A DNA stretch of 64,000 bases, from positions 1 through 64,000 of the forward strand of contig JBCCJA010000001.1 of assembly GCA_039045975.1 (NCBI GenBank). The letters run 5' to 3'. This document shows positions 9,518 through 18,073 of the stretch, one piece after another. The translations under genes were made by a program, and so were the position numbers. Under the pieces are notes generated by a model that was not told the origin of the DNA, searched no databases, and saw only the letters and a program-made list of their open reading frames with translations. The stretch's first letter is position 1. Each line of letters starts with the position of its first letter. Origin of the DNA: JBCCJA01 sp039045975 (GTDB taxonomy: Bacteria > Planctomycetota > Planctomycetia > Planctomycetales > Planctomycetaceae).

Positions 9518-9566
9518 GAAATCAACGCACCAGGCCGCATCGAATGATGCGGCCTGGTTTGATTTC
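9518..9566. terminator. Bidirectional hairpin terminator
   Basis: A perfect 12-bp stem (CCAGGCCGCATC, loop GAAT, GATGCGGCCTGG, 9530-9557) is flanked by complementary AAATCAA/TTGATTT tracts on both sides. It lies 20 bases after the fucosidase stop and about 50 bases after the stop of the convergent lipoprotein gene. The A-rich side upstream and T-rich side downstream make it suited to stop transcription from both directions. Confidence 0.85.
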
Positions 9567-9618
9567 GGACGGCAAATCGTCCGGATTTTCGACTCGCGCG
9601 GACGCCGCGGTCAAACGC

Positions 9619-10092
9619 CTACTCAACGACTTCGACGCCATCGACACTAAAATCCGCGGCGTCGGTGCCGCCCGCCGCGACCTCGAAAGGGCCCACCGAT
9701 TTCTGGTCCGAGGAGAACAGAAACGGCGTGACGGTCTCGCCGGTGTCGGTCGCTTCTTTCAGGCTTTCCTCGTCAAAAGCCTCGCGTCCGATTAACTGCA
9801 CTTTGTGCGTGCCGACCACGGCGGCCTGACGTGAGGTGCCAGACGTCGTGAACAGCGTGTAGCGGCCGTCCGGACCAGTGACGCCGCGTGACGTCGCTCC
9901 GGAGACTGCACTGTCTTCCTTCGGCTGCGGGCTAAAGATCACGGTCACGCCAGCAGCCGGCGCCCCGTTGACCATGATCGTGCCTGAAACCGGTGCGAAC
10001 GACAGTCCGTCGGGGGCACTGTTGCAGCCGATCGCCGCGGCCGCCGACACGACAGCCGCGACGCCGTAAATAAAAGTGCGAGCGTGCGTCAT
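9619..10092 (-). CDS. Lipoprotein with transthyretin-like fold, DUF1559 partner
   Basis: 157 aa from the ATG at 10092. The N-terminus is a lipoprotein signal (YGVAAVVSAAAAIGC). The mature part has the pattern of planctomycete carboxypeptidase-regulatory-like proteins: PVSGTIMVNGAPAAGVTVIFSP, then GVTGPDGRYTLFTT and VGTHKVQL, ending in an acidic tail. Its start overlaps the stop of the DUF1559 gene (TGATG), so translation is coupled. A homologous gene sits at the same place in the second FecR module (46814-47296). The function is unknown; the fold suggests a surface-exposed beta-sandwich working with the prepilin-like protein. Confidence 0.8.
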   Translation of the reverse strand: MTHARTFIYGVAAVVSAAAAIGCNSAPDGLSFAPVSGTIMVNGAPAAGVTVIFSPQPKEDSAVSGATSRGVTGPDGRYTLFTTSGTSRQAAVVGTHKVQLIGREAFDEESLKEATDTGETVTPFLFSSDQKSVGPFEVAAGGTDAADFSVDGVEVVE

Positions 10093-11279
10093 CAGAACTC
10101 TCCGAGGACTTGGCCGTCGTTCCGCGAGAACAGATATTCGAGTACCGAATTTTCTGACGTATAGGAATCGGGGTTCGTACCGTTCCATGCCCTCGGGTAA
10201 CCGTCTGAGCCTTGAAAATACGCCATGGCCGTACCGTCCAGCGTTGTGTCCGGCTCGAAGTTAATATTCTCGCTCAAGAACACGACCGACCCGTCGCAAA
10301 GCACAGCTTGGGCCCCGCCCGGATGTACGCTGTGTAATCCCGCGCGGGTTTGCTGTTGGTTCTCGGTCGTGGTAGTGAACATGTTCTGATTAATTCCCGC
10401 GACGGCAACACTCGCCTCAGCCGATACGCCATTGAACCGGCTCGCGGCACCCGTGACATGAATCAGGCCACCACCTGCGACGGTATTGTTTGCCGCGTCA
10501 ATCAAGCGGCTGTATGAACGCTCGCCGATGAGGACCGTGTTGCTCAGTCCGTCGGTGATATCACGGAAGCGGATACGCGTTCCGAAGGAGAAGACTCCGT
10601 CAGCCGCCCGCGGGTCGCAGGAAGCATTGTTCGCCGCGCCATTAAGTTGTCGCGGCACAATCGAAGTTGAAGAGTTGTTGCCGACGTAATTCGAGACGGG
10701 TATCGCGTACGTGGTGCCGTTCCCAATGGAGGTTGCGTTATATTCACGAATCCTATCGAGTGCCGCACCCTCAACCTGGAAGACTTCGCTCAGCTCTGGC
10801 CCGGCGTCCGACGGACAGCGGAAAGTGCTGATCGGGGTCTGAAAAATTCTGCGGTAGTCGGCGTTCCCGAGCACCGCGTGGAGCTCGCTACCTCTTACGT
10901 CCCCGGGTCCGAGTGTTTCGTAGGTCTGCGTCTCTTCAAGAAAAGGAAGGATGTATGCCGCCCAGCTCCAACTGGCTGTCGGGTCGGAAGTCGATCCGAC
11001 AGGCCGTCCGCAAAAACTGCTGTTGTACTCGCCCTCCGGCCACTCGAAGTTGACCGCCTGTGTGACCCATCCGGGCGGCAGCGTATTGTAGGTGTCGTGA
11101 TAATTGTGGCAGGCGAGGCCCAGTTGCTTGAGATTGTTCTTGCATGCGGTCCGGCGGGCGGCCTCGCGGGCCTGCTGCACGGCAGGGAGCAACAACGCGA
11201 CGATAATCGCGATGATTGCGATCACGACCAACAGCTCAATAAGCGTAAACCCGCCGCGACGGCGAGAATCGATATTCAT
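10092..11279 (-). CDS. DUF1559 prepilin-like protein (module A)
   Basis: 395 aa. The N-terminus has a type IV prepilin/type II pseudopilin cleavage site and helix (RRGGFTLIELLVVIAIIAII), with the planctomycete DUF1559 continuation AREAARRTACKNNLKQLGLACHNYHD. The C-terminal part carries family hallmarks FRDITDGLSNTVLIGERS, HPGGAQAVLCDGSV and the ending GQVLGEF. I chose the ATG at 11279, which has AAAGG 8 bases upstream. It lies 29 bases after the FecR-like gene. The protein is predicted to be processed by a prepilin peptidase and assembled or displayed outside the inner membrane; the actual role of DUF1559 is not established. Confidence 0.92.
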   Translation of the reverse strand: MNIDSRRRGGFTLIELLVVIAIIAIIVALLLPAVQQAREAARRTACKNNLKQLGLACHNYHDTYNTLPPGWVTQAVNFEWPEGEYNSSFCGRPVGSTSDPTASWSWAAYILPFLEETQTYETLGPGDVRGSELHAVLGNADYRRIFQTPISTFRCPSDAGPELSEVFQVEGAALDRIREYNATSIGNGTTYAIPVSNYVGNNSSTSIVPRQLNGAANNASCDPRAADGVFSFGTRIRFRDITDGLSNTVLIGERSYSRLIDAANNTVAGGGLIHVTGAASRFNGVSAEASVAVAGINQNMFTTTTENQQQTRAGLHSVHPGGAQAVLCDGSVVFLSENINFEPDTTLDGTAMAYFQGSDGYPRAWNGTNPDSYTSENSVLEYLFSRNDGQVLGEF

Positions 11280-11308
11280 CGTAATGCCTTTCAGATCCAA
11301 GAATGGAA

Positions 11309-12685
11309 CTAAGGATTTCTGGCTCGAACGAGCACGCGGAATTGATCGAGTGATTGTCCGGGGGTCGTCGCGACGTCGAAGGTGATCGCGGACCGGTCGC
11401 TGGTGACTTTGACGGCATCTTCGTCGGGCTCCAGTCCGCGGTGTGCCGCGGGGGCGAAGGCGGCCCCCGGCAGGCCGAAAGTCTCATCGGTCTCGGTCAA
11501 CGCGGCCGCCGTCGCCAAGACCCCGAGCACCGGCGTCCCGAAGGAGACCGCACCGTTGCCGCCTTCGACGACGGTTGCCCCGCGGCCGATGTCGTAGTGC
11601 GCCAGGTAACTGTCGATGACCGTCCCGGCCGGCAGCGTTGTTCGCCCCGAAACAGTCTCAAGAGTGACCGGTTCGGTCAGCTCAACGCCGCGCTGCTCCG
11701 GCACGAAGTAGACCCGACCGCCCGTCTCCACGACGCCTTCGCGGAGGTCGAGGGCGTCGGAGATGTCGTCGAACGCCCTGGCCCCGCCGGAGAGTTTGCG
11801 GATGCCCCCGCGGACCTCGCGGACCCGCATGAATCGGCCGAGGATCTCCGCGACGTCGAAGCCGTCGCGGACGAGCGTCTGCTCGCGGGCCTCGAATCGC
11901 GCCTGCTGGCCGGCGAACAGTTCCACGACGCGCGACTCGTTTCCGGACACGTCCTTCAAAATCGCGTTCACGACGCCGTCCGTCACGGCGACACTGGTCC
12001 CTTCGACGATGCTCCGAGCAACAGCGAACTCTGTCCCGAGGTCGACCGCGTCGAGATCGTCGGTCCGGACTGTGAACCCGTGACCCGCAGCCGCCACGAA
12101 CGCGCCGACCATGCCTTTGTGCAGCCGGATGCGAGCGCCCGACTCGATCGTCACCGCGACCGGCCCGAGCAGATCGACCCTGACGCCTGGTAGCTCGAGG
12201 ATCGCCGTCCCGGCTTCTAGCTCAAGGCGATCGAGGCCGCGGACGACGAATCCGTCAACGATTTCCCGATCGGCCCAGCGGGCATTGGCCGACAGCGAAG
12301 TCACGTGGCCGAGCGGCTGAGCGGCCCGGTCCTCTACAATGAAGAGCGGTACTGCGGCCGCCGCCAGCATGAGGGCGGCCGCCGAGGCAAGTAACAGGGC
12401 CCGGGTTCGGGTCGACTGACGCGTCCTCAGCCTCGCGGCGGCGGATTCCTGAGAATCGGTCGTGATCAGCTGAGCCAGACGCGACCGCGTCGGCACCTCG
12501 TCGCGAGATCGCTCTAGTTTCGAGTCGGCGTGGGCGATCCGGAGGATCTCGAGAGTCGCGTCGAGGCCCGGCTGGGCGACCGCCTCGTTGATCAGATCGA
12601 TCGTGGCGGGGCTGTGCCCGTGGTCGAGACTCGCGTCGACCGCGGCCCGGAGGTCGTGTTCCGGGACCTGTCGGGCGTCGCTCAT
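11309..12685 (-). CDS. FecR-like transmembrane anti-sigma/sensor protein (module A)
   Basis: 458 aa. A cytoplasmic N-terminal region (1-93), one membrane helix (about 94-117, ALLLASAAALMLAAAAVPLF), then a FecR domain containing VDLGTEFAVARS and a DGVVNAIL segment. The last roughly 100 residues form a separate beta-rich domain (AGTVIDSYLAHYDIG ... RGLEPDEDAVKVTSDRSAITF ... LDQFRVLV) also seen in the module-B paralogue and reminiscent of PEP-CTERM-type secreted domains. The ATG overlaps the sigma-factor stop by 4 bases (ATGA), so the pair is translationally coupled. It is expected to hold or activate the sigma factor in response to an outside signal. Confidence 0.82.
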   Translation of the reverse strand: MSDARQVPEHDLRAAVDASLDHGHSPATIDLINEAVAQPGLDATLEILRIAHADSKLERSRDEVPTRSRLAQLITTDSQESAAARLRTRQSTRTRALLLASAAALMLAAAAVPLFIVEDRAAQPLGHVTSLSANARWADREIVDGFVVRGLDRLELEAGTAILELPGVRVDLLGPVAVTIESGARIRLHKGMVGAFVAAAGHGFTVRTDDLDAVDLGTEFAVARSIVEGTSVAVTDGVVNAILKDVSGNESRVVELFAGQQARFEAREQTLVRDGFDVAEILGRFMRVREVRGGIRKLSGGARAFDDISDALDLREGVVETGGRVYFVPEQRGVELTEPVTLETVSGRTTLPAGTVIDSYLAHYDIGRGATVVEGGNGAVSFGTPVLGVLATAAALTETDETFGLPGAAFAPAAHRGLEPDEDAVKVTSDRSAITFDVATTPGQSLDQFRVLVRARNP

Positions 12686-13233
12686 GACAGGCTCCGATCG
12701 ACGCAGGCCCCGATCTTTTGGCGGACGCGAGACAGCTGGTTGTAAATCGCGGACGCGGAGACCCCGCGGCTCGCGGCGGCGTCGGCGGGCGTAACGCCTT
12801 CGAAGTAGACGTTTTGGACGACGGCCCGGTCTCGGGCCGGGAGCTTTTCGATGCAATCGGTCAGGAGTCGCTCGCGGATCTCCTGGATTTCGATCGAGGC
12901 ATCAAAAGCCTGGCTGAACTTTGCGAGCACCTGCTCCGTCAGGGCGAATCCGCGATAGCGCTTGCAGTCGCGCCAGTACGCCCTCGCCCGCTGATACGCG
13001 ACGGCCAGGGCCCATTTGCGGAAGCTCGTCCCGAATTCGAACTCGTCGAATTTCGTCCACAAGACCACGCAGACGTCCTGCAGGACGTCGTCGCTGTCCG
13101 AGCGGTTGAGAATCAGGGACCGCACATAGGCGTGAAGGTCGACGTATACGCCGTCGAGGAGTTCCAGAAAGATCTCCTGCCGACCGCTGCGGCCAGATTT
13201 CGTCATCTCGGGCGGGTGCAGGTCGACGGTCAC
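12682..13233 (-). CDS. ECF RNA polymerase sigma factor (module A)
   Basis: Up to 183 aa from a GTG at 13233; the ATG at 13206 (MTKSGRSG) is an alternative. Sigma region 2 is visible as LHAYVRSLILNRSDSDDVLQDVCVVLW with the following FDEFEFGTSFRKWALAVAYQRAR; region 4 as LPARDRAVVQNVYFEGVT followed by a helix-turn-helix (AAASRGVSASAIYNQLSRVRQ). This matches the planctomycete ECF groups paired with FecR proteins. It heads the sigma/FecR/DUF1559/lipoprotein operon and probably controls it. The module-B paralogue at 49839 is the same length and clearly similar (DAEDVLQDVC, GRSFRAWA). Confidence 0.88.
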   Translation of the reverse strand: MTVDLHPPEMTKSGRSGRQEIFLELLDGVYVDLHAYVRSLILNRSDSDDVLQDVCVVLWTKFDEFEFGTSFRKWALAVAYQRARAYWRDCKRYRGFALTEQVLAKFSQAFDASIEIQEIRERLLTDCIEKLPARDRAVVQNVYFEGVTPADAAASRGVSASAIYNQLSRVRQKIGACVDRSLS

Positions 13234-13389
13234 GCCGGGTCAACGTTCTGTGGGATTTGACTGCACCGGACAGATACCGGAGTCGGGCCTTTTCTCACCA
13301 CAAAAAAACCACATCCGAAGATATCGGAGAAAACTCCGCAGCGTGACTTCCGGAGGCAGTGGCGCGGGCCACCTGAAGGCGAGCTCGGC

Positions 13390-13817
13390 GCACTGCGTCG
13401 CCAGTTCGATCATCAGTCGGACGAGCCGCGGCTCATCAACGGATGCGTGGGTCGCCCGACGCTGCATACACCGCGGCTGGCGGCACACGCGAAACCCCTT
13501 GCGTTCCGAGATCGTCTCTCGGCGAGAAAGTCACGAATCGACTCGACCGCCATGGCCCGCGTCACCGGGCTTAAAAATCTTCCGGACGCGGATACACATC
13601 AGCCGCTTTGTCGATTCCGTCCTCAGCAGGCAGTTCCTTTAGGCGAGCATTCTCACGCTCTGGCCTCTTGCAACGGTTCGCGTGATCGACCCGCGTGCCG
13701 CCGTACCACGTTCCAGCGGTAGTAAGTCTGTTCAGTCACGCGGATCTGCGAGCATATCTCCGCAACAGTCTGGCCTCAGGCCAAAACGGCTCCCGCCTCA
13801 CGCAGCCGGCGATGATC
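13390..13817 (-). pseudogene. Decayed IS3-family transposase (orfA/orfB remnants)
   Basis: Between the sigma factor and the epimerase gene there is no intact gene. Reading the minus strand in shifting frames recovers IS3-type transposase: an OrfA helix-turn-helix (HRRLREAGAVLA, stop, GQTVAEICSQIRVTEQTYYRW at about 13817-13705), and after several stops and frameshifts an OrfB piece (ISERKGFRVCRQPRCMQRR, then DEPRLVRLMIELATQ at about 13525-13390). The catalytic DDE domain is missing. The rest of the 13234-13871 gap shows nothing else I can identify. No clean terminal inverted repeats or target duplication were seen. Confidence 0.72.
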
Positions 13818-13871
13818 CGCCCCGGGCCTGTACGTCGACTGAAGACGGGACGGTCGCGTCTGTTGACGGCA

Positions 13872-15158
13872 TCACTCGATACCCGACCGCAGGGCGAGCA
13901 GGTGCCGTTCGAAGTGCTCGGCGAGCAACTCGGTAAATAAGTCTGCGTGCGTCGACAGCATGTCGCGAAGCAGCGGACCGAGCTTCGGGTCTTTCAGTGT
14001 TGAGCCGAAGGTGCAGTGTAAGATTTGGCGTCCGGGGGCCGTGAAGCCCTTGCCGTCTTCGACCGTCGCCCACCGTTCGAGATAGGCGTCTTCGACTTCG
14101 AGATCACCGAGAGCCTCGGGCGGAGGCACGTCGGCGACGGCGGCGGAGACGTGATACGTTTTGCGTTCCTCGTCGTAACGCTGGCGGGCGAACGTCACGA
14201 ACTCCCGGAACATCGCGGCGTCGCGCTGGGCGACGACCCGTAAGGCTTCGAGATAAGTCGTTCCGGCCGTCTTCACATGTAAGCGGCCACGTGTCGCCCG
14301 GGCGAAAGCAGGGTAAATCGACAGCTTGTCCGACCCCGAGTGCAGGCTGAGCTTGTAAGGCCCGAGGTGTTCGGCGATCGCCGCGTGGACTTCCAGCGAA
14401 CGCCGGAAGGCTTCGATATCCCCTTTGAAGTCGACGCCTTTCTCGAAGTCGCCGACGAATCGCGGGGCGAGGCTGACGAGCTTGAGCCCGTTGGAGAGGC
14501 ATTGGTCGGCGATGATGTAGTGCTCCGCGGCGGTCGTCGGCTGATCGGTCTCGTCGACCGACAGCTCGATTTCGTGGTCGCGTCCGGCGGCCGCGTTAGC
14601 GTCCGCGATGTAGCGGCCGAGCGACACCGCGTGTGCGATCGCCTTGCCGTATTTGACCGCCGCTTTTTTGCAGACCGCGTCGTCCAGCTCGATTTTAATA
14701 TCGCCCGGGAGCGTCACCGTCTTGCCGCGATAATCATCGAACCATGCCGTACCGCCGTCGAGGGCGGCGAATCGCTCGTCGAGTTCGGACGCCGAATAAT
14801 CGTCGGCCTGTCGGTCGACGTAATCGGACGGGTCGATCGTAAAAAACGTGAATCCCGCGGCGACCGTGACGTCGACGTCGGCCGGGGTCTTAAGATGATC
14901 GGCGTCGGCGCCGACGACGCCGTCCCAGTCGGCTGCGACGGCGGCCTGGACGGCGTCCTGCATGACGACGTCGGCCGAGCGACCCGTCCGTTCCATCTCG
15001 CGGATCGACTGCTGCGGAAAGATCGGGGCGAAGTCGCCGCCCGCCCGTTTCATCGCCTCCACGTGACCGGGGGTCGCGACGCCGGTGCGGTCGCCGAACC
15101 CGAAGCTCGGCGTGATACCGAGAGTCTTACAGGCGTATTGAACTTCGGACACACTCAT
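13872..15158 (-). CDS. uxaE: Tagaturonate/fructuronate epimerase family (UxaE-like)
   Basis: 428 aa from the ATG at 15158. Family landmarks are FGFGDRTGVATPGHVEA near the N-terminus, APIFPQQSIREMERT, GVVGADADHLKT, FTFFTIDPSDYVD, a DETDQPTT segment, and LHSGSDKLSIYP. UxaE enzymes interconvert D-tagaturonate and D-fructuronate, linking galacturonate breakdown to the mannonate/KDG route; planctomycete homologues may act on related keto-acids. The Zn-dependent dehydrogenase gene lies 63 bases upstream on the same strand, and a sulfatase and a fuconolactonase-like gene follow in the same direction, so a catabolic operon is likely. The substrate cannot be fixed from sequence. Confidence 0.77.
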   Translation of the reverse strand: MSVSEVQYACKTLGITPSFGFGDRTGVATPGHVEAMKRAGGDFAPIFPQQSIREMERTGRSADVVMQDAVQAAVAADWDGVVGADADHLKTPADVDVTVAAGFTFFTIDPSDYVDRQADDYSASELDERFAALDGGTAWFDDYRGKTVTLPGDIKIELDDAVCKKAAVKYGKAIAHAVSLGRYIADANAAAGRDHEIELSVDETDQPTTAAEHYIIADQCLSNGLKLVSLAPRFVGDFEKGVDFKGDIEAFRRSLEVHAAIAEHLGPYKLSLHSGSDKLSIYPAFARATRGRLHVKTAGTTYLEALRVVAQRDAAMFREFVTFARQRYDEERKTYHVSAAVADVPPPEALGDLEVEDAYLERWATVEDGKGFTAPGRQILHCTFGSTLKDPKLGPLLRDMLSTHADLFTELLAEHFERHLLALRSGIE

Positions 15159-15221
15159 GGGATATGCTGTCAAATGAAAAGTGGTGAGTCTCTTAAATCG
15201 CGTCACGCGCCGTTTTTGACA

Positions 15222-16247
15222 CTAAGGGACCGATACGATCGCCTTGATGAGCCCGCCGCCTCCGCTGAAAGTTTCATCGAAACGCGTTTCGATGTCGTCA
15301 AACGTCAGGCGGTGCGTGATCCACGGATCGGTCGAAAGTTCGCCGGCGGCGATGAGGCGTATGATGCGGGTGAAGTCACGGGAGAGGGCGTTGCGGCTGG
15401 CGAGGAGCGTGATTTCGCGACGGTGGAAATAGTCAGGGTGGGGAAACCGGAGTTCGCCGTGGGTGATGCCGACGTAAACCACACGGCCGCCGAACGCAAC
15501 GAACTCCATCGCCCGTACCATAGACCCGGCGTGCCCGGTCGCGTCGATCACGACCTGCGGCCTGTCGTCGGTCGAGGCGTTATTGATCGCGGTCACGTCT
15601 TCGTCGCCGCCTGTGATCAGGATCGTCCGCTCGACGCCGAGTTTCTCCCGGACGAACTCGAGCCGCTCTCCGCTGATATCGGCGACGATCGGCGTCGCCC
15701 CGGCGAGCTTCACGAACTCATAAGCCGCCAGCCCGATCGGACCGGCCCCGAGGATCAGTGCCGACTCGCCCGCAGCGACCATGCCGCGATCGACCGCGTG
15801 GCAGCCGACCGCAAGTGTTTCCACCAAAGCCGCCTGTTCGGGCTCGAGCCCGTTGGCCCGATGAAGGCGTCGTGCCGGGACGGCGATCTGTTCCGTCAGC
15901 CCCCCATCACACATCACACCGAGAGTCTTATGATTCTCGCAGCAATTCGGCGTGCCCTGCCGGCATGACTGACAGGTTTGGCAGTTGATGTAAGGCTCGA
16001 CGGCGCAAAGGTCGCCAACCTCGATGTGCTCGACACCCTCCGGGAGCGAGAGCACCTCGACGGCCAACTCGTGGCCGGGGATCCTCGGATATTTAAAAAA
16101 TGGAAATTTTCCTAAGTAGCCGCCCACGTCCGTGCCGCAAACGCCGACCTTGAGCACCCGGACGACCGCGTCGCCCGGCTGCGGCTCCGGTTCGGCCACG
16201 TCGAGGCGTTTCCACTCTCTCGGTTTTTCGAGCCTGAGGGTATCCAT
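15222..16247 (-). CDS. Zinc-dependent MDR alcohol/polyol dehydrogenase
   Basis: 341 aa from the ATG at 16247 (a TTG two codons earlier is possible). Catalytic zinc ligands are in GVCGTD and PGHE; the structural-zinc lobe is the cysteine cluster CQTCQSCRQGTPNCC; the Rossmann dinucleotide site is ILGAGPIGLAAYE, followed by ADISGERLE (an acidic residue after the second strand suggests NAD preference). This is the threonine/sorbitol/L-galactonate-dehydrogenase-like branch. With UxaE downstream and the fuconolactonase-like gene nearby, oxidation of a sugar or sugar acid such as L-fucose, galactonate or a uronate derivative is the likely job, but the substrate is inferred. Confidence 0.85.
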   Translation of the reverse strand: MDTLRLEKPREWKRLDVAEPEPQPGDAVVRVLKVGVCGTDVGGYLGKFPFFKYPRIPGHELAVEVLSLPEGVEHIEVGDLCAVEPYINCQTCQSCRQGTPNCCENHKTLGVMCDGGLTEQIAVPARRLHRANGLEPEQAALVETLAVGCHAVDRGMVAAGESALILGAGPIGLAAYEFVKLAGATPIVADISGERLEFVREKLGVERTILITGGDEDVTAINNASTDDRPQVVIDATGHAGSMVRAMEFVAFGGRVVYVGITHGELRFPHPDYFHRREITLLASRNALSRDFTRIIRLIAAGELSTDPWITHRLTFDDIETRFDETFSGGGGLIKAIVSVP

Positions 16248-16313
16248 GATCAATCGGCTGTCTTCGAATTTTTAAGAATGTTCTGTCGTCGTCGGCCCGA
16301 AATCGACGCTACG

Positions 16314-17813
16314 TCAGGAGGCGAAAGGCGGGGCGTAATTCGGCGGCATGACGTCGCCGACACGGCCTTGCTCTTCTAGCAACAGACGATGCATTTCCTC
16401 GATCCGACTGCGATACGAAGGGTCGTCGATCGCGTTCTTCATTTCGTGCGGGTCGGATTCGAGGTCGTAATATTCCCAGTAGGGCTCCGTAGGGGTGTCG
16501 ACCGCGCCGGCTGCACCCAGCGGTAATCCGTAGAAGAAGATAAGTTTCTCGTTCGCCGTCCGGATGCCGAGGTGTGCCGGATTGTCGTGATACCGCATAT
16601 GCATCCAATAGCGGTAATAGACAGCCGCCTGATTGCCGCCATCTGGCTTGCCGTCGCGAATCTTCGAGGTCAGGTCGCGGCCCTGCATGAATCGCGGCGC
16701 TTCGACGCCGGCGAGTGCGAGGATCGTCTGCGCGAAGTCGACATTGCTCACCAAAGCATCTGAGACGGTACCGCGGGGCCCGCCGGGGAGCCTCACGAGT
16801 AACGGCATCCGCATGGATTCCTCATACATCCACCTCTTATCGATGTAATCATGCTCTCCGAGCATCATCCCCTGATCGGAGGTGTAAACGATGACCGTAT
16901 TATCGATCAGGCCCGAGGTCCGCAGGTAGTCGATCAGCTTGCCGACGTTGTCATCAACGCCGCGGACGCACCGGAGGTATTTCTTTAAATACCGCTGATA
17001 CGCGACCGTCAGATACTCATCGTCGGTAAGAGACTCGTCGACGAACATATGGTCGCCCATGTTCCGGCGGCTGTTTCTTTTGCCGACGGAAGTCCCATAG
17101 AGCGGACGCCCGTTCGGCCCGTGCGATCCACGTTCGCGGAGACCCGGCGGCTCTGGAATGACCTCGTCTTCATAAAGCCAATCGTACCGTTCGGCATTCT
17201 CGAAGTTATCGTGAGGCGCCTTCAAATGGTGCATCAAGAAGAACGGACGGTCCTTTTTGCGCGACCGAAGCCACTTGATCGTCATGCCCGTGATGACGTC
17301 GGTCGAGTGGCCGACCGTGTTTCGCGTATTCCCCGGCCACGGGCGTGGGCCGCGTGTTCTAAAGATCGGGTTGAAGTACAGCCCCTGCTTCTTGAGCACC
17401 TCGTAGTGGCCGAATGCGGCCGGCTCGACGTCGAGATGCCACTTGCCGATGATCGCCGTTTCATATCCCGCGTCCGCGAGCAGTCGGGGCAGATGCTGGC
17501 GCTCGACCGGGAGACGGTCTTCGAGCGTCAGGACGCCGTTGGCGTGCGAATATTGACCGGTCAGGATCGAGGCCCGACTGGGCGTGCAGATCGAGTTGGT
17601 TGCGAAACAGTTGGTGAAGAGAGTTCCGTCGGCGGCCAGTCGGTCGATGGCGGGCGTCGGGTCGAGCGACGCGAGACGGCCGCCGTACGCCCCGACGGCC
17701 TGAGCGGCGTGGTCGTCGCTCATGATAAATATGATATTCGGACGCGACTCGGCGAACCCGCACCCGAACGCTGCGGCCCAAACGAACGTCGACGTGATCA
17801 GTAATCGGTACAT
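16314..17813 (-). CDS. Secreted formylglycine-dependent sulfatase (1)
   Basis: 499 aa with a signal peptide of about 21 residues. It has the type I sulfatase layout: PNIIFIMSDDHAAQA with metal-binding Asp33-Asp34, the formylglycine motif CTPSR with Cys76 (the residue converted to formylglycine by an anaerobic or FGE-type maturase not in this window), GKWHLD, and TSDQGMMLGEHDYIDKR. It removes sulfate esters from carbohydrate in the periplasm or outside. It lies 66 bases upstream of the dehydrogenase gene on the same strand, in the sugar-catabolic cluster. The sequence is close to the family that handles sulfated glycans; the exact linkage is unknown. Confidence 0.92.
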   Translation of the reverse strand: MYRLLITSTFVWAAAFGCGFAESRPNIIFIMSDDHAAQAVGAYGGRLASLDPTPAIDRLAADGTLFTNCFATNSICTPSRASILTGQYSHANGVLTLEDRLPVERQHLPRLLADAGYETAIIGKWHLDVEPAAFGHYEVLKKQGLYFNPIFRTRGPRPWPGNTRNTVGHSTDVITGMTIKWLRSRKKDRPFFLMHHLKAPHDNFENAERYDWLYEDEVIPEPPGLRERGSHGPNGRPLYGTSVGKRNSRRNMGDHMFVDESLTDDEYLTVAYQRYLKKYLRCVRGVDDNVGKLIDYLRTSGLIDNTVIVYTSDQGMMLGEHDYIDKRWMYEESMRMPLLVRLPGGPRGTVSDALVSNVDFAQTILALAGVEAPRFMQGRDLTSKIRDGKPDGGNQAAVYYRYWMHMRYHDNPAHLGIRTANEKLIFFYGLPLGAAGAVDTPTEPYWEYYDLESDPHEMKNAIDDPSYRSRIEEMHRLLLEEQGRVGDVMPPNYAPPFAS

Positions 17814-17971
17814 AAGGACCTGTCAGCCGGAGCAAGATCGGCATTCCGGTCGACCGGAAGTTGCCGATTGTCGTCGTTAAGCAATTTCACTGGGCGACAG
17901 ACCGGGAGGAGTAACCCCGGAACTTCGGCGCGATTTAGACCCAGGTTCTGTCGGAAAAGTGTCTTCGATCT

Positions 17972-18056
17972 GTAGGGCAGGCCCCCGCCTGCCGAATTTG
18001 CGATGATCTCGCACATCACCTACGCCCGAAATGCGGCAGGCGGGGGCCTGCCCTAC
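17972..18056. repeat. Dispersed inverted-repeat element, type 1, copy 1
   Basis: Two 23-base arms (17972-17994 and 18034-18056) are perfect reverse complements, starting GTAGGGCAGGCCCCC and ending GGGGGCCTGCCCTAC. Each arm can itself fold (GGCAGGC-CCCC-GCCTGCC). Weaker complementarity continues inward through ATTT/AAAT. A second copy with the same arms and a different loop is at 57461-57535. It sits between the sulfatase and the fuconolactonase-like gene. The structure is that of a REP/BIME or small MITE-like element. Confidence 0.88.
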
Positions 18057-18073
18057 GGGATTCCCGACACGGC

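Noticed and set aside
13250..13642. 130-codon plus-strand frame beside the sigma factor
   Set aside because: It lies opposite the IS3 transposase remnants, which explain the region better.
14340..15968. 542-codon plus-strand frame across the epimerase and dehydrogenase genes
   Set aside because: It is antisense to two clear enzymes and spans their intergenic gap; no recognisable protein features.
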